From: Candidatus Krumholzibacteriota bacterium
Lineage (GTDB): Bacteria; Krumholzibacteriota; Krumholzibacteriia; JAJRXK01
Direction: 5' to 3'
Length of the DNA stretch: 64,000 nt
Assembly: GCA_029262065.1 (NCBI GenBank)
Contig: JAJDAC010000005.1
Coordinates: forward strand, 1-64,000
The translations under genes and the position numbers were made by a program. The notes under the pieces are model-generated. The model was not told the origin of the DNA. It saw only the letters and a program-made list of their open reading frames with translations, and ran no database searches. Of this stretch, positions 16,329 through 24,833 are shown one piece after another (within the stretch, counting starts at the first letter, position 1; each line of letters begins with the position of its first letter).

Positions 16329-17579
16329 TCATTCAACCAGCCGAGCGAACTCCCTGGCCCGGTCCAGGATTCGCCCCGAGGACACACCCGCGGCAATCAG
16401 GCGACTCTCTTCTGTATGCCAGTTCACGTGACACGCGCGGCAAAGAGCGGCGCAGTTGACCACGGAGTGGGCACCTTTGTTCGTTCGCCGTTGTAAGTGG
16501 TGCACGTCGACGAACTGCGTACTGTGACACCTGCGACAACTGAAACGGTCTCGCGCCAGCACGGCGCGCCGAACGCGTGGTGGTATGGTCGATTTTGTGC
16601 TGCCGTCGCCGCGAATCTCAACGGCATCGCACTGCCCGGCGCTTGCTTCGGGTCGTGAAAGCGTTCGCATGCCGCGGCGGGTAGGTGTCGCAACCGACTC
16701 GCACGACTCGCATCTATACAATACGACCTGCGCCGCGGGGCGAACCGAGGCGGACTGAACCGCCGTGGACTGAACCGAGGTGGGCTGAATAGAGACAGTT
16801 TGCTTTGGGGCAGGTGACGATGCGTCGTGCGCCGAAGTTTGTTCTGTGTTGGCCGAATCAACCTTCACCCGGGTAACCCGTTGTGAAGTCAGCGACTCGA
16901 GTGCAGCGAGCAGTGTTTCCCCGGCCTTGCGGTGACCCTGGCGGCGGGAGCGTTCCATGAGCTTGTCGAACTGGGCGGCTTGAAGTTGAGTGAGCTCGAA
17001 GCTGACGCGGCGCGGCGGATCGCCGGCGGGAAGATCGGGCGTATCGATCAGCAACGACTGACCTGGCGCGGGCTGCCCGGGCACGGGTTGGCCTGGCGAG
17101 GGTTGGCCCACCGACAGCTGGTTCGGCGACGACTGACCCGGCAGTTGGCCCAGCGCCGGCTGCTCGACCCGCGCCGGCTTCCTTGCGCGCTTCTTCACCT
17201 GGTCGGCTTGCTTCTCCAGCTCGCGGCGGGGTACCGACTTCGCGCGCTCGACCCACTCGTTCTGGTTCTCTGGCGTGGCGACGCTGCCCACGGTACGGGC
17301 TTTCGTCCAGCTGATCTCCCCCGACGACAGCGCCTGCTCGAGCGCGGGCAATCGTTTCATGTCTTTGGCCAGTCGCACGAATTGCATCGTCTTTCCGTGC
17401 GAAAACTTCAGGCCCTCCGTGGCGTAGTGATGGATCGACGAGAAGCCCAATGGCCGGAAGTGCTCTTCCTGCATTACCTGGGCGAACGCGAGTACTGCGC
17501 TTTGGTTCGCCACTTCGAGGGCGGCAAGCGCACGGATCAACACGCGATGCGCTTCGCGGGCGCGCGTGATGGTCGACAT
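16329..17579 (-). CDS. HNH endonuclease family protein with Pro/Gln-rich linkers
   Basis: 416 residues from ATG 17579 (MSTITRAREAHRV). An upstream in-frame ATG adds 33 residues without family character. The N-terminal ~130 residues are helical, like the DUF222-type domain often joined to HNH nucleases. A linker of GQP/GQS repeats follows, then a helical segment, then a Ser/Gln/Pro linker. The C-terminal HNH domain reads VLARDRFSCRRCHS, FVDVHHLQRR, VNCAALCRACHVNWH: two CxxC zinc pairs and the His-Asn-His residues. It sits between two paralogous secreted-protein genes and contains one copy of the 12-nt word CACCCGGGTAAC. It could be a selfish or mobile-type nuclease; no restriction partner is nearby. 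Confidence 0.85.
   Translation of the reverse strand: MSTITRAREAHRVLIRALAALEVANQSAVLAFAQVMQEEHFRPLGFSSIHHYATEGLKFSHGKTMQFVRLAKDMKRLPALEQALSSGEISWTKARTVGSVATPENQNEWVERAKSVPRRELEKQADQVKKRARKPARVEQPALGQLPGQSSPNQLSVGQPSPGQPVPGQPAPGQSLLIDTPDLPAGDPPRRVSFELTQLQAAQFDKLMERSRRQGHRKAGETLLAALESLTSQRVTRVKVDSANTEQTSAHDASSPAPKQTVSIQPTSVQSTAVQSASVRPAAQVVLYRCESCESVATPTRRGMRTLSRPEASAGQCDAVEIRGDGSTKSTIPPRVRRAVLARDRFSCRRCHSTQFVDVHHLQRRTNKGAHSVVNCAALCRACHVNWHTEESRLIAAGVSSGRILDRAREFARLVE
16866..16883 (+). repeat. Copy A of the CACCCGGGTAAC word (inside HNH gene)
   Basis: CACCCGGGTAACCCGTTG, identical over 18 nt to copy D at 48971. It encodes part of the HNH protein linker region on the minus strand. Confidence 0.6.
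17057..17162 (-). repeat. Degenerate tandem repeat encoding GQP-rich linker
   Basis: Units of about 15 nt encode PGQ/GQP/GQS motifs in the linker of the HNH protein. The copies are degenerate but in frame. Confidence 0.6.
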
Positions 17580-17714
17580 GGGTTGTTCCAAACCGGGAGG
17601 GCTTGCCTTGGGGAGGCAGGAACAACTTAGAATGAACAAGTATGGATTGCAATAGAAGCCAGCGTTGACGCTCGTCAAAGAACAAGCGCCAACGCGTCGA
17701 CGAGAAGTTCGCGT

Positions 17715-18719
17715 CTAGTACCGTGCCTTCACTCGTCCGAACGAAACGGTCTCGGTGGCGACCGGTCCCACGGTGATGGATCCCTGACCGCTCATGACGT
17801 CGAATGTACTACCGAAGCCACTTACGACTTCGTTCGATGTTGTGACTACGGTCGCGGTGCCAGGCGCTCCCGTGATAAAGGTGACCTCGCCCCATAGGTT
17901 CGGCTCGAATCTCGAATTGACGTAGTCGACCTCGTCGGCGGTGGTGAAGCTTATGTCGGCCGAGCCGGGCGTAACGTTGGAGGCGGTTGCCGTCCAATTC
18001 GGCAATGTCGTGGATACCGACGCGAAGGTTGCGACCGCGGGGTCCCAGGTGAGCTGGGCCGATAGAGTGCCGACATAGAACCCTGTAAAGATGCACTTGG
18101 CGCCGAACTGCAACTGGGTGGAGATCGGCAGGGTGACCGACGTACCGGTGGGACCTCCGGTGTCATCCAGTTGGTAGCCAAACACAGTTGGAAAAGGACC
18201 GCATGTGGACGTGGGGTACAACAACGCGCAGGCGTCGGGCGCTACCCCTTGGCCGTCGGTGGGCGAGAACGCATGTTCCTGGTCGTCGCAGTCGATGTAT
18301 ACCGGAGCGGCTTCGGACCCGAGCGGACTTACGCAAATGAGAATGTCGGATACGCTCGGTGTGAAGATTCCGTACTGGTAGTCGATGAGCGTGGTTGCAC
18401 CCACCCCGTTCAAGCAGTTCCCCAGGCTGACGACCCACTCGTCGGGTAGGTAGATGGCCAGAGGCGAGCGCTGCCCAATGTACGTGCGATTGAGTAGCAA
18501 CACGGTAGGGTCGGCGACGACTTCCAGGCGGTAACCGCTCATGCCGTCGGGCACATCGAGCGCGAGCACATAGAAATGGTTGTCGACCGTGAACAAAGGC
18601 GGGTTGCCGGATATCGACGTGGCGTTCTGATCGAGAAACACACCGATCGTCGGCTGGGCGACCGCCGTCGAGACCAGAAGGGCGGAAGCAGCGACAAACA
18701 GCAGTAGTTTGCGAATCAT
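17715..18719 (-). CDS. Secreted protein, paralog of the gene at 15216-16235
   Basis: 334 residues with signal peptide (LLLFVAASALLVSTAVAQ). It is colinear with the other copy throughout: AQPTIGVF, NHFYVLALDVPDGMSGYRL, SPLAIYLPDEWVV, YQLDD.GGPTGT, AQLTWDPAVATFASV and the tail TETVSFGRVKARY. Protein similarity is moderate, so the duplication is not recent. DNA just before the two stop codons still matches (CTAGTACCGTGCCTTCA). Role unknown; a cohesin-like second half is inferred from the strand pattern. Confidence 0.85.
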   Translation of the reverse strand: MIRKLLLFVAASALLVSTAVAQPTIGVFLDQNATSISGNPPLFTVDNHFYVLALDVPDGMSGYRLEVVADPTVLLLNRTYIGQRSPLAIYLPDEWVVSLGNCLNGVGATTLIDYQYGIFTPSVSDILICVSPLGSEAAPVYIDCDDQEHAFSPTDGQGVAPDACALLYPTSTCGPFPTVFGYQLDDTGGPTGTSVTLPISTQLQFGAKCIFTGFYVGTLSAQLTWDPAVATFASVSTTLPNWTATASNVTPGSADISFTTADEVDYVNSRFEPNLWGEVTFITGAPGTATVVTTSNEVVSGFGSTFDVMSGQGSITVGPVATETVSFGRVKARY

Positions 18720-18896
18720 GGTTTACCTGCCAGGGTCGGGGTTGGTTGAGCTGGGAGGCTGAAATCAATATAACGTGCTGCCGGTACGTGGTAAATGGGG
18801 CCGGCCCGAACGCCCGTTCAGGAGTGGGTGGAGTTCCCACGTTCTTTGACGTAGAGTTGTGCCCCCCCCCAAAGTCACACCAAGAAAGCTTCTGAC
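18720..18896. promoter_or_regulatory. Divergent gap with a nine-C homopolymer
   Basis: A run of nine C residues (18862-18870) lies 26 nt upstream of the ATG at 18897, within the expected promoter or leader of the DinB-like gene. Homopolymers here can slip during replication. No consensus promoter recognised. Confidence 0.4.
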
Positions 18897-19397
18897 ATGA
18901 TCAACAAACAGACTCTCTGCGACTCGATGATCCACGACTGTAATGTCTCCAAGCATCTCTACTCCAAGCTTGGCCCCGGTGCGATGGACTACCGCCCAAC
19001 GCCGGGTCAGCGATCGACGCTGGAGCTGCTACGTTACCTGGCGGCGTGCGGTTCGGGTGCCGTGGCCAGCATGGCCAGCAACGACTGGGATACGTACGCC
19101 AAGTACAGCGCCCCGGTGAAGGAAATGAGCGGGGACGCATTCCCCGCGGCCATGGAACAGCAGGTCACCGACCTGCAGAAGTTGTTCGACTCCGTGAGCG
19201 ACGAAGACTTCGCCACGAAGGAAGCACCGATGCCCGGCGGCGGCACCATGCCCTTGGGCCAGGCCATCCTGCACGGCCCCGCGAAGTGGCTCACGGCCTA
19301 CAAGATGCAGTTGTTCCTTTACGCCAAGGCGGCTGGTGCCCGCGACATTGGAACAGTCAACGCTTGGGTGGGCATGGACCCACCGCCCAAGGAATAA
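18897..19397 (+). CDS. DinB-like four-helix-bundle protein
   Basis: 166 residues, soluble. The N-terminal MINKQTLCDSMIHDCNVSKHLYSKL and the segment DYRPTPGQRSTLELLRYLAACG match the DinB/YfiT-like superfamily, helical bundles that often bind a metal through three His residues. Only one His (in LYSKL-preceding KHLY) and one near the C-terminus (ILHGPAKW) are clear, so metal binding is uncertain. It lies 22 nt upstream of the FlgD-tailed protein and is probably cotranscribed. Members act in thiol transfer or stress, but no substrate can be inferred. Confidence 0.7.
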   Translation: MINKQTLCDSMIHDCNVSKHLYSKLGPGAMDYRPTPGQRSTLELLRYLAACGSGAVASMASNDWDTYAKYSAPVKEMSGDAFPAAMEQQVTDLQKLFDSVSDEDFATKEAPMPGGGTMPLGQAILHGPAKWLTAYKMQLFLYAKAAGARDIGTVNAWVGMDPPPKE

Positions 19398-19419
19398 ATT
19401 CATCCAGGAGAGAATTATC

Positions 19420-21519
19420 ATGCGCCCAATGACTCTCAGCCTTTCAATCTCGTTTCTTTTCTTAATCCTGGTCGGTGCTCAGGCTGGACACACACGCCCG
19501 CCCCGACCGGACCAGGCGAAGGTGTTCGTCGTCGATGGTTCGTTCGTTCATGACGTCGGCGATCTGAACCTGAACATCACGAACTGGGGTCTGATAGGTT
19601 CCAGACCAAACTCATCGACCGCGTTCAGTCATGCTCCGTCGGCGGAGTTTCCCGCGGGGAGCGGACGTGAGTTTCTTTTTAGCGCCGGCCTCTGGGTGGG
19701 AGCGCTCGTGGATGGAGTGCCGCGGGTATCGACCGGCCAGTACGCAACGGAGATACTGCCGGATCCCAATGATCCATTCGATACAATATTCAGGTCCAGT
19801 CCTGGCGCCCCCGGCGGCAATCGGTTCCCTGACCCGGGCGAAGATGACGATTCCGACGGTCTCTTGAACGAGGACCCCCGGAATGCGCTCGATGACGACG
19901 CCGACGGCTTGATCGACGAAGACTTCGCGGTCATCGGCGACCAGCATTTCCGTGCGGTCATGCGCGACGACACGGCTCTGGCGAGTAGTCTGAATCCCGA
20001 CCATGAGCCGCTGGGTATCAAAGTGGTTCAGGAGTCGTTCCAGTGGTCGGATGATGAAGCCGACCATTTCGTGGGTTTCCAGTTCACCATCACGAACGTT
20101 GGTGACCGTGTGCTCGAAGATCTGTACATAGGGTTCTTTGCCGACTTCGACGTGGGGATGCGTGAGCCCGGGTACTTCAACGACGACGTCTATTTCTTGT
20201 TGGATGAGACCATCCCGGTTGGCGATGGGAGCGTCATGCCCTTGCGGGGCATCGCCATGTCGAGCGAGGGATGGAGTCAGCGCGTCGGTCTGCAGGTTCT
20301 GGGATACGAGACGGATCCGATCGGGTTGCTGGCTCCTTCGGAACCGCTGAAACCCAACGTCAACGCGATTCAATCCGGGATGGCCTTCACCGCCGGGGGC
20401 TTTCCGACCAACGACAGCGAGCAATACACGTTGATGGCCGGCCATGATCTGTTCAACGTGGCCACGGCTCCCAGCGACTACCAGACCCTGGTCAGTGTGG
20501 GCCCGTTTCCGAGTTTCGAGCCGGGCCGCTCAACCCGGTTCCATATTGCCATGGTCGGAGGAGTGGGCGTCGAGGGATACAAGCGCGCCGCGGCCGAAGC
20601 GATTCTGGTCTACGAGGGGGCTGCCTTCGATCGTGACTTTATTCCGTCGACCGGCATCCGAGGTCGCGAAACGAAGGCCTGCGCCCTCGACCCGAACGAT
20701 CCAAACGACCCGATCTTCTCCATGTTCGTTGATTGCGTTACGGCCGAGGATCTGCAGGGTCCCAATCCTCCCGCGCCCATCTCGCCCGAAGATCTCGATG
20801 AAGACGGTTGTATTTTCGTGAACGCCGATTGCTCATACGAAGCGGTTCGCACCTCGCCCGGCACGGACTGCACGCTCGATGGTCTCGTACCACCCAGCGA
20901 ACTCGCGGGGTGTACCGGAACGCAAGGGAAAGAGTTCCCCCTGCGTTGGTACTTCGCTGGCCCGGGGCCCGTGCCCGCGCTCGTTGGCGATATCTCTGCT
21001 CAACAAACGCCGCGTGGAATCGAAGTCCGCGCGGGGCTCAACCTACCCACCAATCTGCCGGTGCAGGTGGTGCGGCGCGAAGAGTCCGAGCTGAGCCGGC
21101 GCGTTTGGCCGATTGAGGCCGGCGAGTCGACCCTGCTCGTGATCGATGATGAACCGGGCGTCGGCGAACGGGTGTACGACCTCCAGGTTGATGCGGGGCG
21201 CGGCTTTGAGCGGCTGGCCACCACACGATTCTCGACCCTGGCGCCTCGTTTTGGACTCAGGAGCTGGCCCAACCCGGCCAACCCGATGGTATCCATTCTG
21301 TACACCGTCGAGCTGGCGGGCGATGTGACGCTGGACGTGTTCGACACGCGGGGGCGTCGAGTCCGAAGCCTGCTGCGTGCGGCCAAGAACGCAGGGGAAC
21401 ATACGATTCGGTGGAACGGGTTGGACGATGCGGGTCTGGCGGTGGCCAGCGGTGTGTATCACGTCCGCTTCACCAGTCAGAACCGGGAGACGAGTCGCGC
21501 CGTAACGCTCGTTCGCTGA
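19420..21519 (+). CDS. Secreted protein with Asp-rich calcium-type repeats and FlgD-like C-terminal domain
   Basis: 699 residues. ATG 19420 is preceded by AGGAGAG, which sets the start. The signal peptide is LSLSISFLFLILVGAQA. Around residues 135-165 two DxDxDG-like segments (DDDSDGLLNED, DDDADGLIDED) resemble thrombospondin type 3 calcium loops. The centre is a long beta-rich region with no family recognised. The C-terminus is a FlgD-like Ig domain (LRSWPNPANPMVSILYTV ... GVYHVRF) ending TSRAVTLVR. It is predicted to be exported, probably by a C-terminal-domain-dependent route. Confidence 0.85.
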   Translation: MRPMTLSLSISFLFLILVGAQAGHTRPPRPDQAKVFVVDGSFVHDVGDLNLNITNWGLIGSRPNSSTAFSHAPSAEFPAGSGREFLFSAGLWVGALVDGVPRVSTGQYATEILPDPNDPFDTIFRSSPGAPGGNRFPDPGEDDDSDGLLNEDPRNALDDDADGLIDEDFAVIGDQHFRAVMRDDTALASSLNPDHEPLGIKVVQESFQWSDDEADHFVGFQFTITNVGDRVLEDLYIGFFADFDVGMREPGYFNDDVYFLLDETIPVGDGSVMPLRGIAMSSEGWSQRVGLQVLGYETDPIGLLAPSEPLKPNVNAIQSGMAFTAGGFPTNDSEQYTLMAGHDLFNVATAPSDYQTLVSVGPFPSFEPGRSTRFHIAMVGGVGVEGYKRAAAEAILVYEGAAFDRDFIPSTGIRGRETKACALDPNDPNDPIFSMFVDCVTAEDLQGPNPPAPISPEDLDEDGCIFVNADCSYEAVRTSPGTDCTLDGLVPPSELAGCTGTQGKEFPLRWYFAGPGPVPALVGDISAQQTPRGIEVRAGLNLPTNLPVQVVRREESELSRRVWPIEAGESTLLVIDDEPGVGERVYDLQVDAGRGFERLATTRFSTLAPRFGLRSWPNPANPMVSILYTVELAGDVTLDVFDTRGRRVRSLLRAAKNAGEHTIRWNGLDDAGLAVASGVYHVRFTSQNRETSRAVTLVR

Positions 21520-21544
21520 CGCCAATCCCACCCGGTTTGCGAAA

Positions 21545-21573
21545 GGCCCCGGCGACACGAAGTCGACGGGGCC
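21545..21573. terminator. GC-rich hairpin between convergent genes
   Basis: GGCCCCG (21545-21551) pairs perfectly with CGGGGCC (21567-21573), with GAC/GTC inside. It lies between convergent stops at 21519 and 21625. There is no T-run, so intrinsic termination is only possible. Three GGCAGCCA copies at 12-nt spacing follow at about 21579-21611. Confidence 0.4.
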
Positions 21574-21624
21574 CGATCGGCAGCCATCGTGGCAGCCATA
21601 GCGGCAGCCAGCGCGGGGGGGGAA

Positions 21625-22995
21625 CTAGTTGTTCCAGATCTTCTTCCACCAGGGGCCCGGCGTGGGGCCCTCGGCCAGGTTCATGCGATCCCGGATTTCG
21701 GCGATGTCCCAGCCGGTGAGGGAAGCCAGTTCTTGCGCCTGGCGCTCTTCGCGTTCGCGAAGCCCTGCGCGGTACTCTTCGGCGCCGGGGCAGTTGTTCT
21801 TGCCCAGCCACGGGTGACGCAGCACGTAGCGTCCCTGGAAGTTGGTGCGGTCACCGGTCTCCTGGAATTTCAGATCCTGGGGGAAGTGCTCGGCGTCGTA
21901 GCGCACGTGCAGCCGGGTGACGAACACGTTCTGGGCGCCGGGTTGAATGGGACGCACGCGGATGTTGCCCTGGCCGCCGCTGCGGTCGGGCGACGGATTC
22001 AGCCAGAACACGCCCAACTCGCGTAGCTGATCGCGCGACAGCGGATCGGCGGCGCACGGATCGCACCAGGCCATGTCCCACGCGTACTCCTGGAACACCG
22101 CGGTCATGCCGGTCTTCTTTACTTCCTGGTCGAACATGGCCGAGTAGAACTCACCGAACTCGTCCTTCACGAACAGCGGTACTTCCTTGTCGCTGGGCAG
22201 CTTGATGGTGCGGTAGTTGGACGTTTCCACGCGGCCCTTGGTGGTGAGCGTGTAGACGATCATGTCCTGCGGACCGTCGGCATTCACCGTACCCAGGCGA
22301 ATCGGCAGCATGAACTTGGGCGATTCGAACGCCACCTGCAGCGGGCGTAGGTTTGACGTGCCCAGCTTGCCCTGCTCTTCCAGGTTCACCTTGGCCACGA
22401 AGAACTTCATGCCCTGCTTTATATAGCTTGCGAGCACCTTGGAGGCGCCGTCGGGAATGCGGTATTCGTTTTCGGTCAGCCAGGTTTCCAGGCCGCCGCT
22501 CTGCTTGGCCGACAGAATCAGGATGTCGTACTCGCCCACGGTGTAGGTGGCCTCGATCGTGACTCCCAGCTCACGGCGACGTCCGGCCGCATCTTCTTCG
22601 GCGATACCCACGGACTGGGGTGCCGACTTCGACATCAATCGCGCCTCATAGTCTCGTCGCATGCACGGATTCTCGTCGAAATATTCCACCAGCCGCGGCG
22701 CGGTATACGCATCCAGGTGATCGATCAGCGACTGTTCGGCCACGTGGATCTGCTCGCGCTGAAGCACCTGCGGCACCGGCACCACCATGGCAAACTCGGT
22801 GGGGTCGCCCTGGTAGTCGTTGGCCATGGTGATGACGGTCTTGTCATCGTGCCGGACCAGCACCACCTGCGATGCCTTGTTGAACAGCTTGGCGTCGGCC
22901 TTGGCCACGTAGAAGCCGCAGAAGCTCTGCGCCAGCTGGGCGGAAGCGGCCACCAGTATTGGAATGGCGACGATGGCCAGCATGAGTCGTTTCAT
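21625..22995 (-). CDS. DUF2330 family exported protein
   Basis: 456 residues. ATG 22995 follows a strong AGGAGAAAACC site. The signal peptide is MLAIVAIPILVAASAQLAQS, followed at once by FCGFYVAKADAKLFNKASQVVLVRHDDKTVITMANDY, the hallmark DUF2330 opening with the conserved CGFY. The core PTEFAMVVPVP and the later Cys-containing stretch (WCDPCAADPLS) are also typical. The family is uncharacterised. There is no C-terminal membrane anchor, so it is probably periplasmic or released. Its 5' end lies inside the RnfD/NqrB-like gene: the two frames overlap by 152 nt. Confidence 0.88.
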   Translation of the reverse strand: MKRLMLAIVAIPILVAASAQLAQSFCGFYVAKADAKLFNKASQVVLVRHDDKTVITMANDYQGDPTEFAMVVPVPQVLQREQIHVAEQSLIDHLDAYTAPRLVEYFDENPCMRRDYEARLMSKSAPQSVGIAEEDAAGRRRELGVTIEATYTVGEYDILILSAKQSGGLETWLTENEYRIPDGASKVLASYIKQGMKFFVAKVNLEEQGKLGTSNLRPLQVAFESPKFMLPIRLGTVNADGPQDMIVYTLTTKGRVETSNYRTIKLPSDKEVPLFVKDEFGEFYSAMFDQEVKKTGMTAVFQEYAWDMAWCDPCAADPLSRDQLRELGVFWLNPSPDRSGGQGNIRVRPIQPGAQNVFVTRLHVRYDAEHFPQDLKFQETGDRTNFQGRYVLRHPWLGKNNCPGAEEYRAGLREREERQAQELASLTGWDIAEIRDRMNLAEGPTPGPWWKKIWNN

Positions 22996-23827
22996 GGTTT
23001 TCTCCTGTGTTCGACGAACCCACGTTGGGCGCGCTCGTCCATTGAAATGCCCGACCGGGCAGAAAGTGATTGATGGCGGGGGTCAGTAGCGAAACGGGAA
23101 TGAGTGCCCATACGAATCCGTTGTTCGCGTGCAAACCCAGGTGTACCCAGGCGGCGCCCAGGGCCACCAGTAGAGCGAACACCACGCGACCGGCGCGTGA
23201 GTTGGGCGTGGTCTTGGGATCTGAAATCATGAAGAACGCGAACAGAATGAGCGCGCCGCTCTGTAGCGTGTGCAGCGGAACGGCGAGCGGATCGCCCAGC
23301 CACACCGCGCGCGACAACAGCACGGTTACGTAGAACGCCAGGAAGGCCCAGGTCACGTCGGACCGCGCCGAGCGATGCACCACGAACGTGCCCACGCAGG
23401 CCGCGGCGAAGGCGACCAAGGCGCCGCTTCCCCACTGACCGGGCGAGATCCAGGCGTCGTCGAAGAACAACAGCGCCACGACCAGACCGAACGCGGTGGG
23501 GTTGAAGACGTGTCGTCCCTGCCATCGCAGCAGAAACTTGCTGGCGACGGCCACCACCGCGATGGCCATGGCCGTGCTGTGCGACGGCGTGCGAAGCAGC
23601 AGGGCCAGGGAAAAACTCGAGATGAGCGCGCTACGCGCGTCGAAGAACGGAAGCCGGAACGCTTTCGTCAGAACGAACTGAGCACCCACCGCGGTGGCCG
23701 CGAGCACGCCGATACGGGCCGGTGCCACGTCGAAACCCAGTGCCAACACGCCGTATGCGAGCAGGCTGGCCAGGGTAATGATCTGGTAGGGGCGCGGATC
23801 GCGTAGTCGGAACACAGATGAATCCAC
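22844..23827 (-). CDS. RnfD/NqrB-like membrane protein overlapping DUF2330
   Basis: 327 residues with a GTG start and GGAG just upstream. About nine hydrophobic helices are present. The segment LQSGALILFAFFMISDPKTTPNSRAGR matches the conserved core of RnfD/NqrB subunits, where the SGAT-like Thr carries covalent FMN; here it reads SGAL, so the flavin Thr is absent. No other Rnf or Nqr subunits are nearby, so a full redox pump is unlikely. The last ~50 residues (from NTGENHETTHAGH) are out-of-frame reading of the DUF2330 signal peptide and look non-native. The membrane part therefore ends at about residue 272. Confidence 0.8.
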   Translation of the reverse strand: MDSSVFRLRDPRPYQIITLASLLAYGVLALGFDVAPARIGVLAATAVGAQFVLTKAFRLPFFDARSALISSFSLALLLRTPSHSTAMAIAVVAVASKFLLRWQGRHVFNPTAFGLVVALLFFDDAWISPGQWGSGALVAFAAACVGTFVVHRSARSDVTWAFLAFYVTVLLSRAVWLGDPLAVPLHTLQSGALILFAFFMISDPKTTPNSRAGRVVFALLVALGAAWVHLGLHANNGFVWALIPVSLLTPAINHFLPGRAFQWTSAPNVGSSNTGENHETTHAGHRRHSNTGGRFRPAGAELLRLLRGQGRRQAVQQGIAGGAGPAR

Positions 23828-24191
23828 GATGACTCCGGGTGCGTGGGGTGGCTTGTCTACACCCCCAGTACCGATGGGCCAGGCGGATTATTCCCAGCGA
23901 TTCTTACGGACATGCCGGTTGCTGAACGTACGCAGCACGGCCCGCACGGCGAAGAAAGCGGGGAATCTTTCGACCATCCGTTCGTCAATATTGAAAATTC
24001 GGTGAATAACACAAATTCGTATTCACGCAAATGTCGTGAGTCTGGTAGATTCTAAGGCGGTTCCGTTATGTCCGGTTGTTGCTCGTCCTTCCTCGCCCTG
24101 GCCAACCATCAACCCCTGGCGTGGATTCCTTTCAGGCACCTCTCGAATGTGACGGACTCTCGTCCATCCTCATCAGCCGAAAGGACCACGA
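23828..24191. promoter_or_regulatory. AT-rich divergent promoter region
   Basis: 364 nt without a gene. The stretch 23985-24060 is notably AT-rich. It contains the palindrome TCAATATTGA (23985-23994) and an inverted repeat GTGAATA (24002-24008) / TATTCAC (24020-24026). These are plausible operator or hairpin elements for the operon beginning at 24192. No unambiguous -10/-35 pair. Confidence 0.45.
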
Positions 24192-24833
24192 ATGGGCAAC
24201 CGATACCGGATTGCCGTCGCGTGCGTGTTACTTCTCTGCCTGGCCTCGTTTGCAACTACTGCAAGTGCGACCTCCATGCGGCAGAGCTCCATTGTGGACA
24301 TGCTCGATAAGGCCGAATCCATCGTTGTGGGCAAAGTTGTCGCCCTGACCGATGGTTTCGACAAAGACGGTTTTCCCTTCACCGAAATTACTCTCGAGCT
24401 CGACGAAGAGCTTCTGAACGGCCGCGACAGCGACCGCACACATGTATTCCGTCAGTTTGGTTTGATGGCTCCCCGGCAGATGCCCGATGGTCGGACCAAC
24501 ATGAACGTGACCCCCGAAGGTTTCCCGACCTTCGCCATGGGTGAGAAGGTCGTGGCCTTCCTATATAAGGCCGCGCGTATCACCGGATTCCAGACCACGG
24601 TCGGCCTGTTCCAGGGCAAGTTCACGATCCAGGACGGCCAGGTCGTCAATGCCGTGAGCAACCAGGGTCTGTTCAAGGGCGTCTCCGTAAGCGGCGATCG
24701 CCTGAACGAAGTACAGCAGAAGATGCTGCAGAAGCCCAGTGGGGCTGTCAGCGAAGACGCCTTCCTGTCTTTCCTGCGTTCCGCTGTAAGCGAGCGTTGG
24801 GTCGATGAGGGGGTGCTGTACGATGCGAACTAA
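24192..24833 (+). CDS. Exported protein, partner of the adjacent matrixin-like gene
   Basis: 213 residues with a signal peptide (VACVLLLCLASFATTASA). The mature part opens with SIVDMLDKAESIVVGKVVAL and contains a beta-rich core (TEITLELDEELLNG, EGFPTFAMGEKVVAFLY). From memory this pattern recurs in small exported proteins encoded beside matrixin-type proteases; the family has no known function. Its 3' end overlaps the protease gene by 11 nt, so the two are likely translationally coupled. It might be a chaperone or inhibitor of the protease, but that is inference. Confidence 0.8.
   Translation: MGNRYRIAVACVLLLCLASFATTASATSMRQSSIVDMLDKAESIVVGKVVALTDGFDKDGFPFTEITLELDEELLNGRDSDRTHVFRQFGLMAPRQMPDGRTNMNVTPEGFPTFAMGEKVVAFLYKAARITGFQTTVGLFQGKFTIQDGQVVNAVSNQGLFKGVSVSGDRLNEVQQKMLQKPSGAVSEDAFLSFLRSAVSERWVDEGVLYDAN

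Noticed and set aside
16329-17579. HNH gene as part of a restriction-modification or anti-phage system
   Set aside because: No methyltransferase, helicase or other defence gene lies nearby; DUF222-type HNH proteins are usually isolated.
23828-24191. Possible tRNA or small RNA gene in the AT-rich gap
   Set aside because: No cloverleaf or T-loop GTTCRA sequence could be found; the short palindromes fit operator or hairpin elements better.
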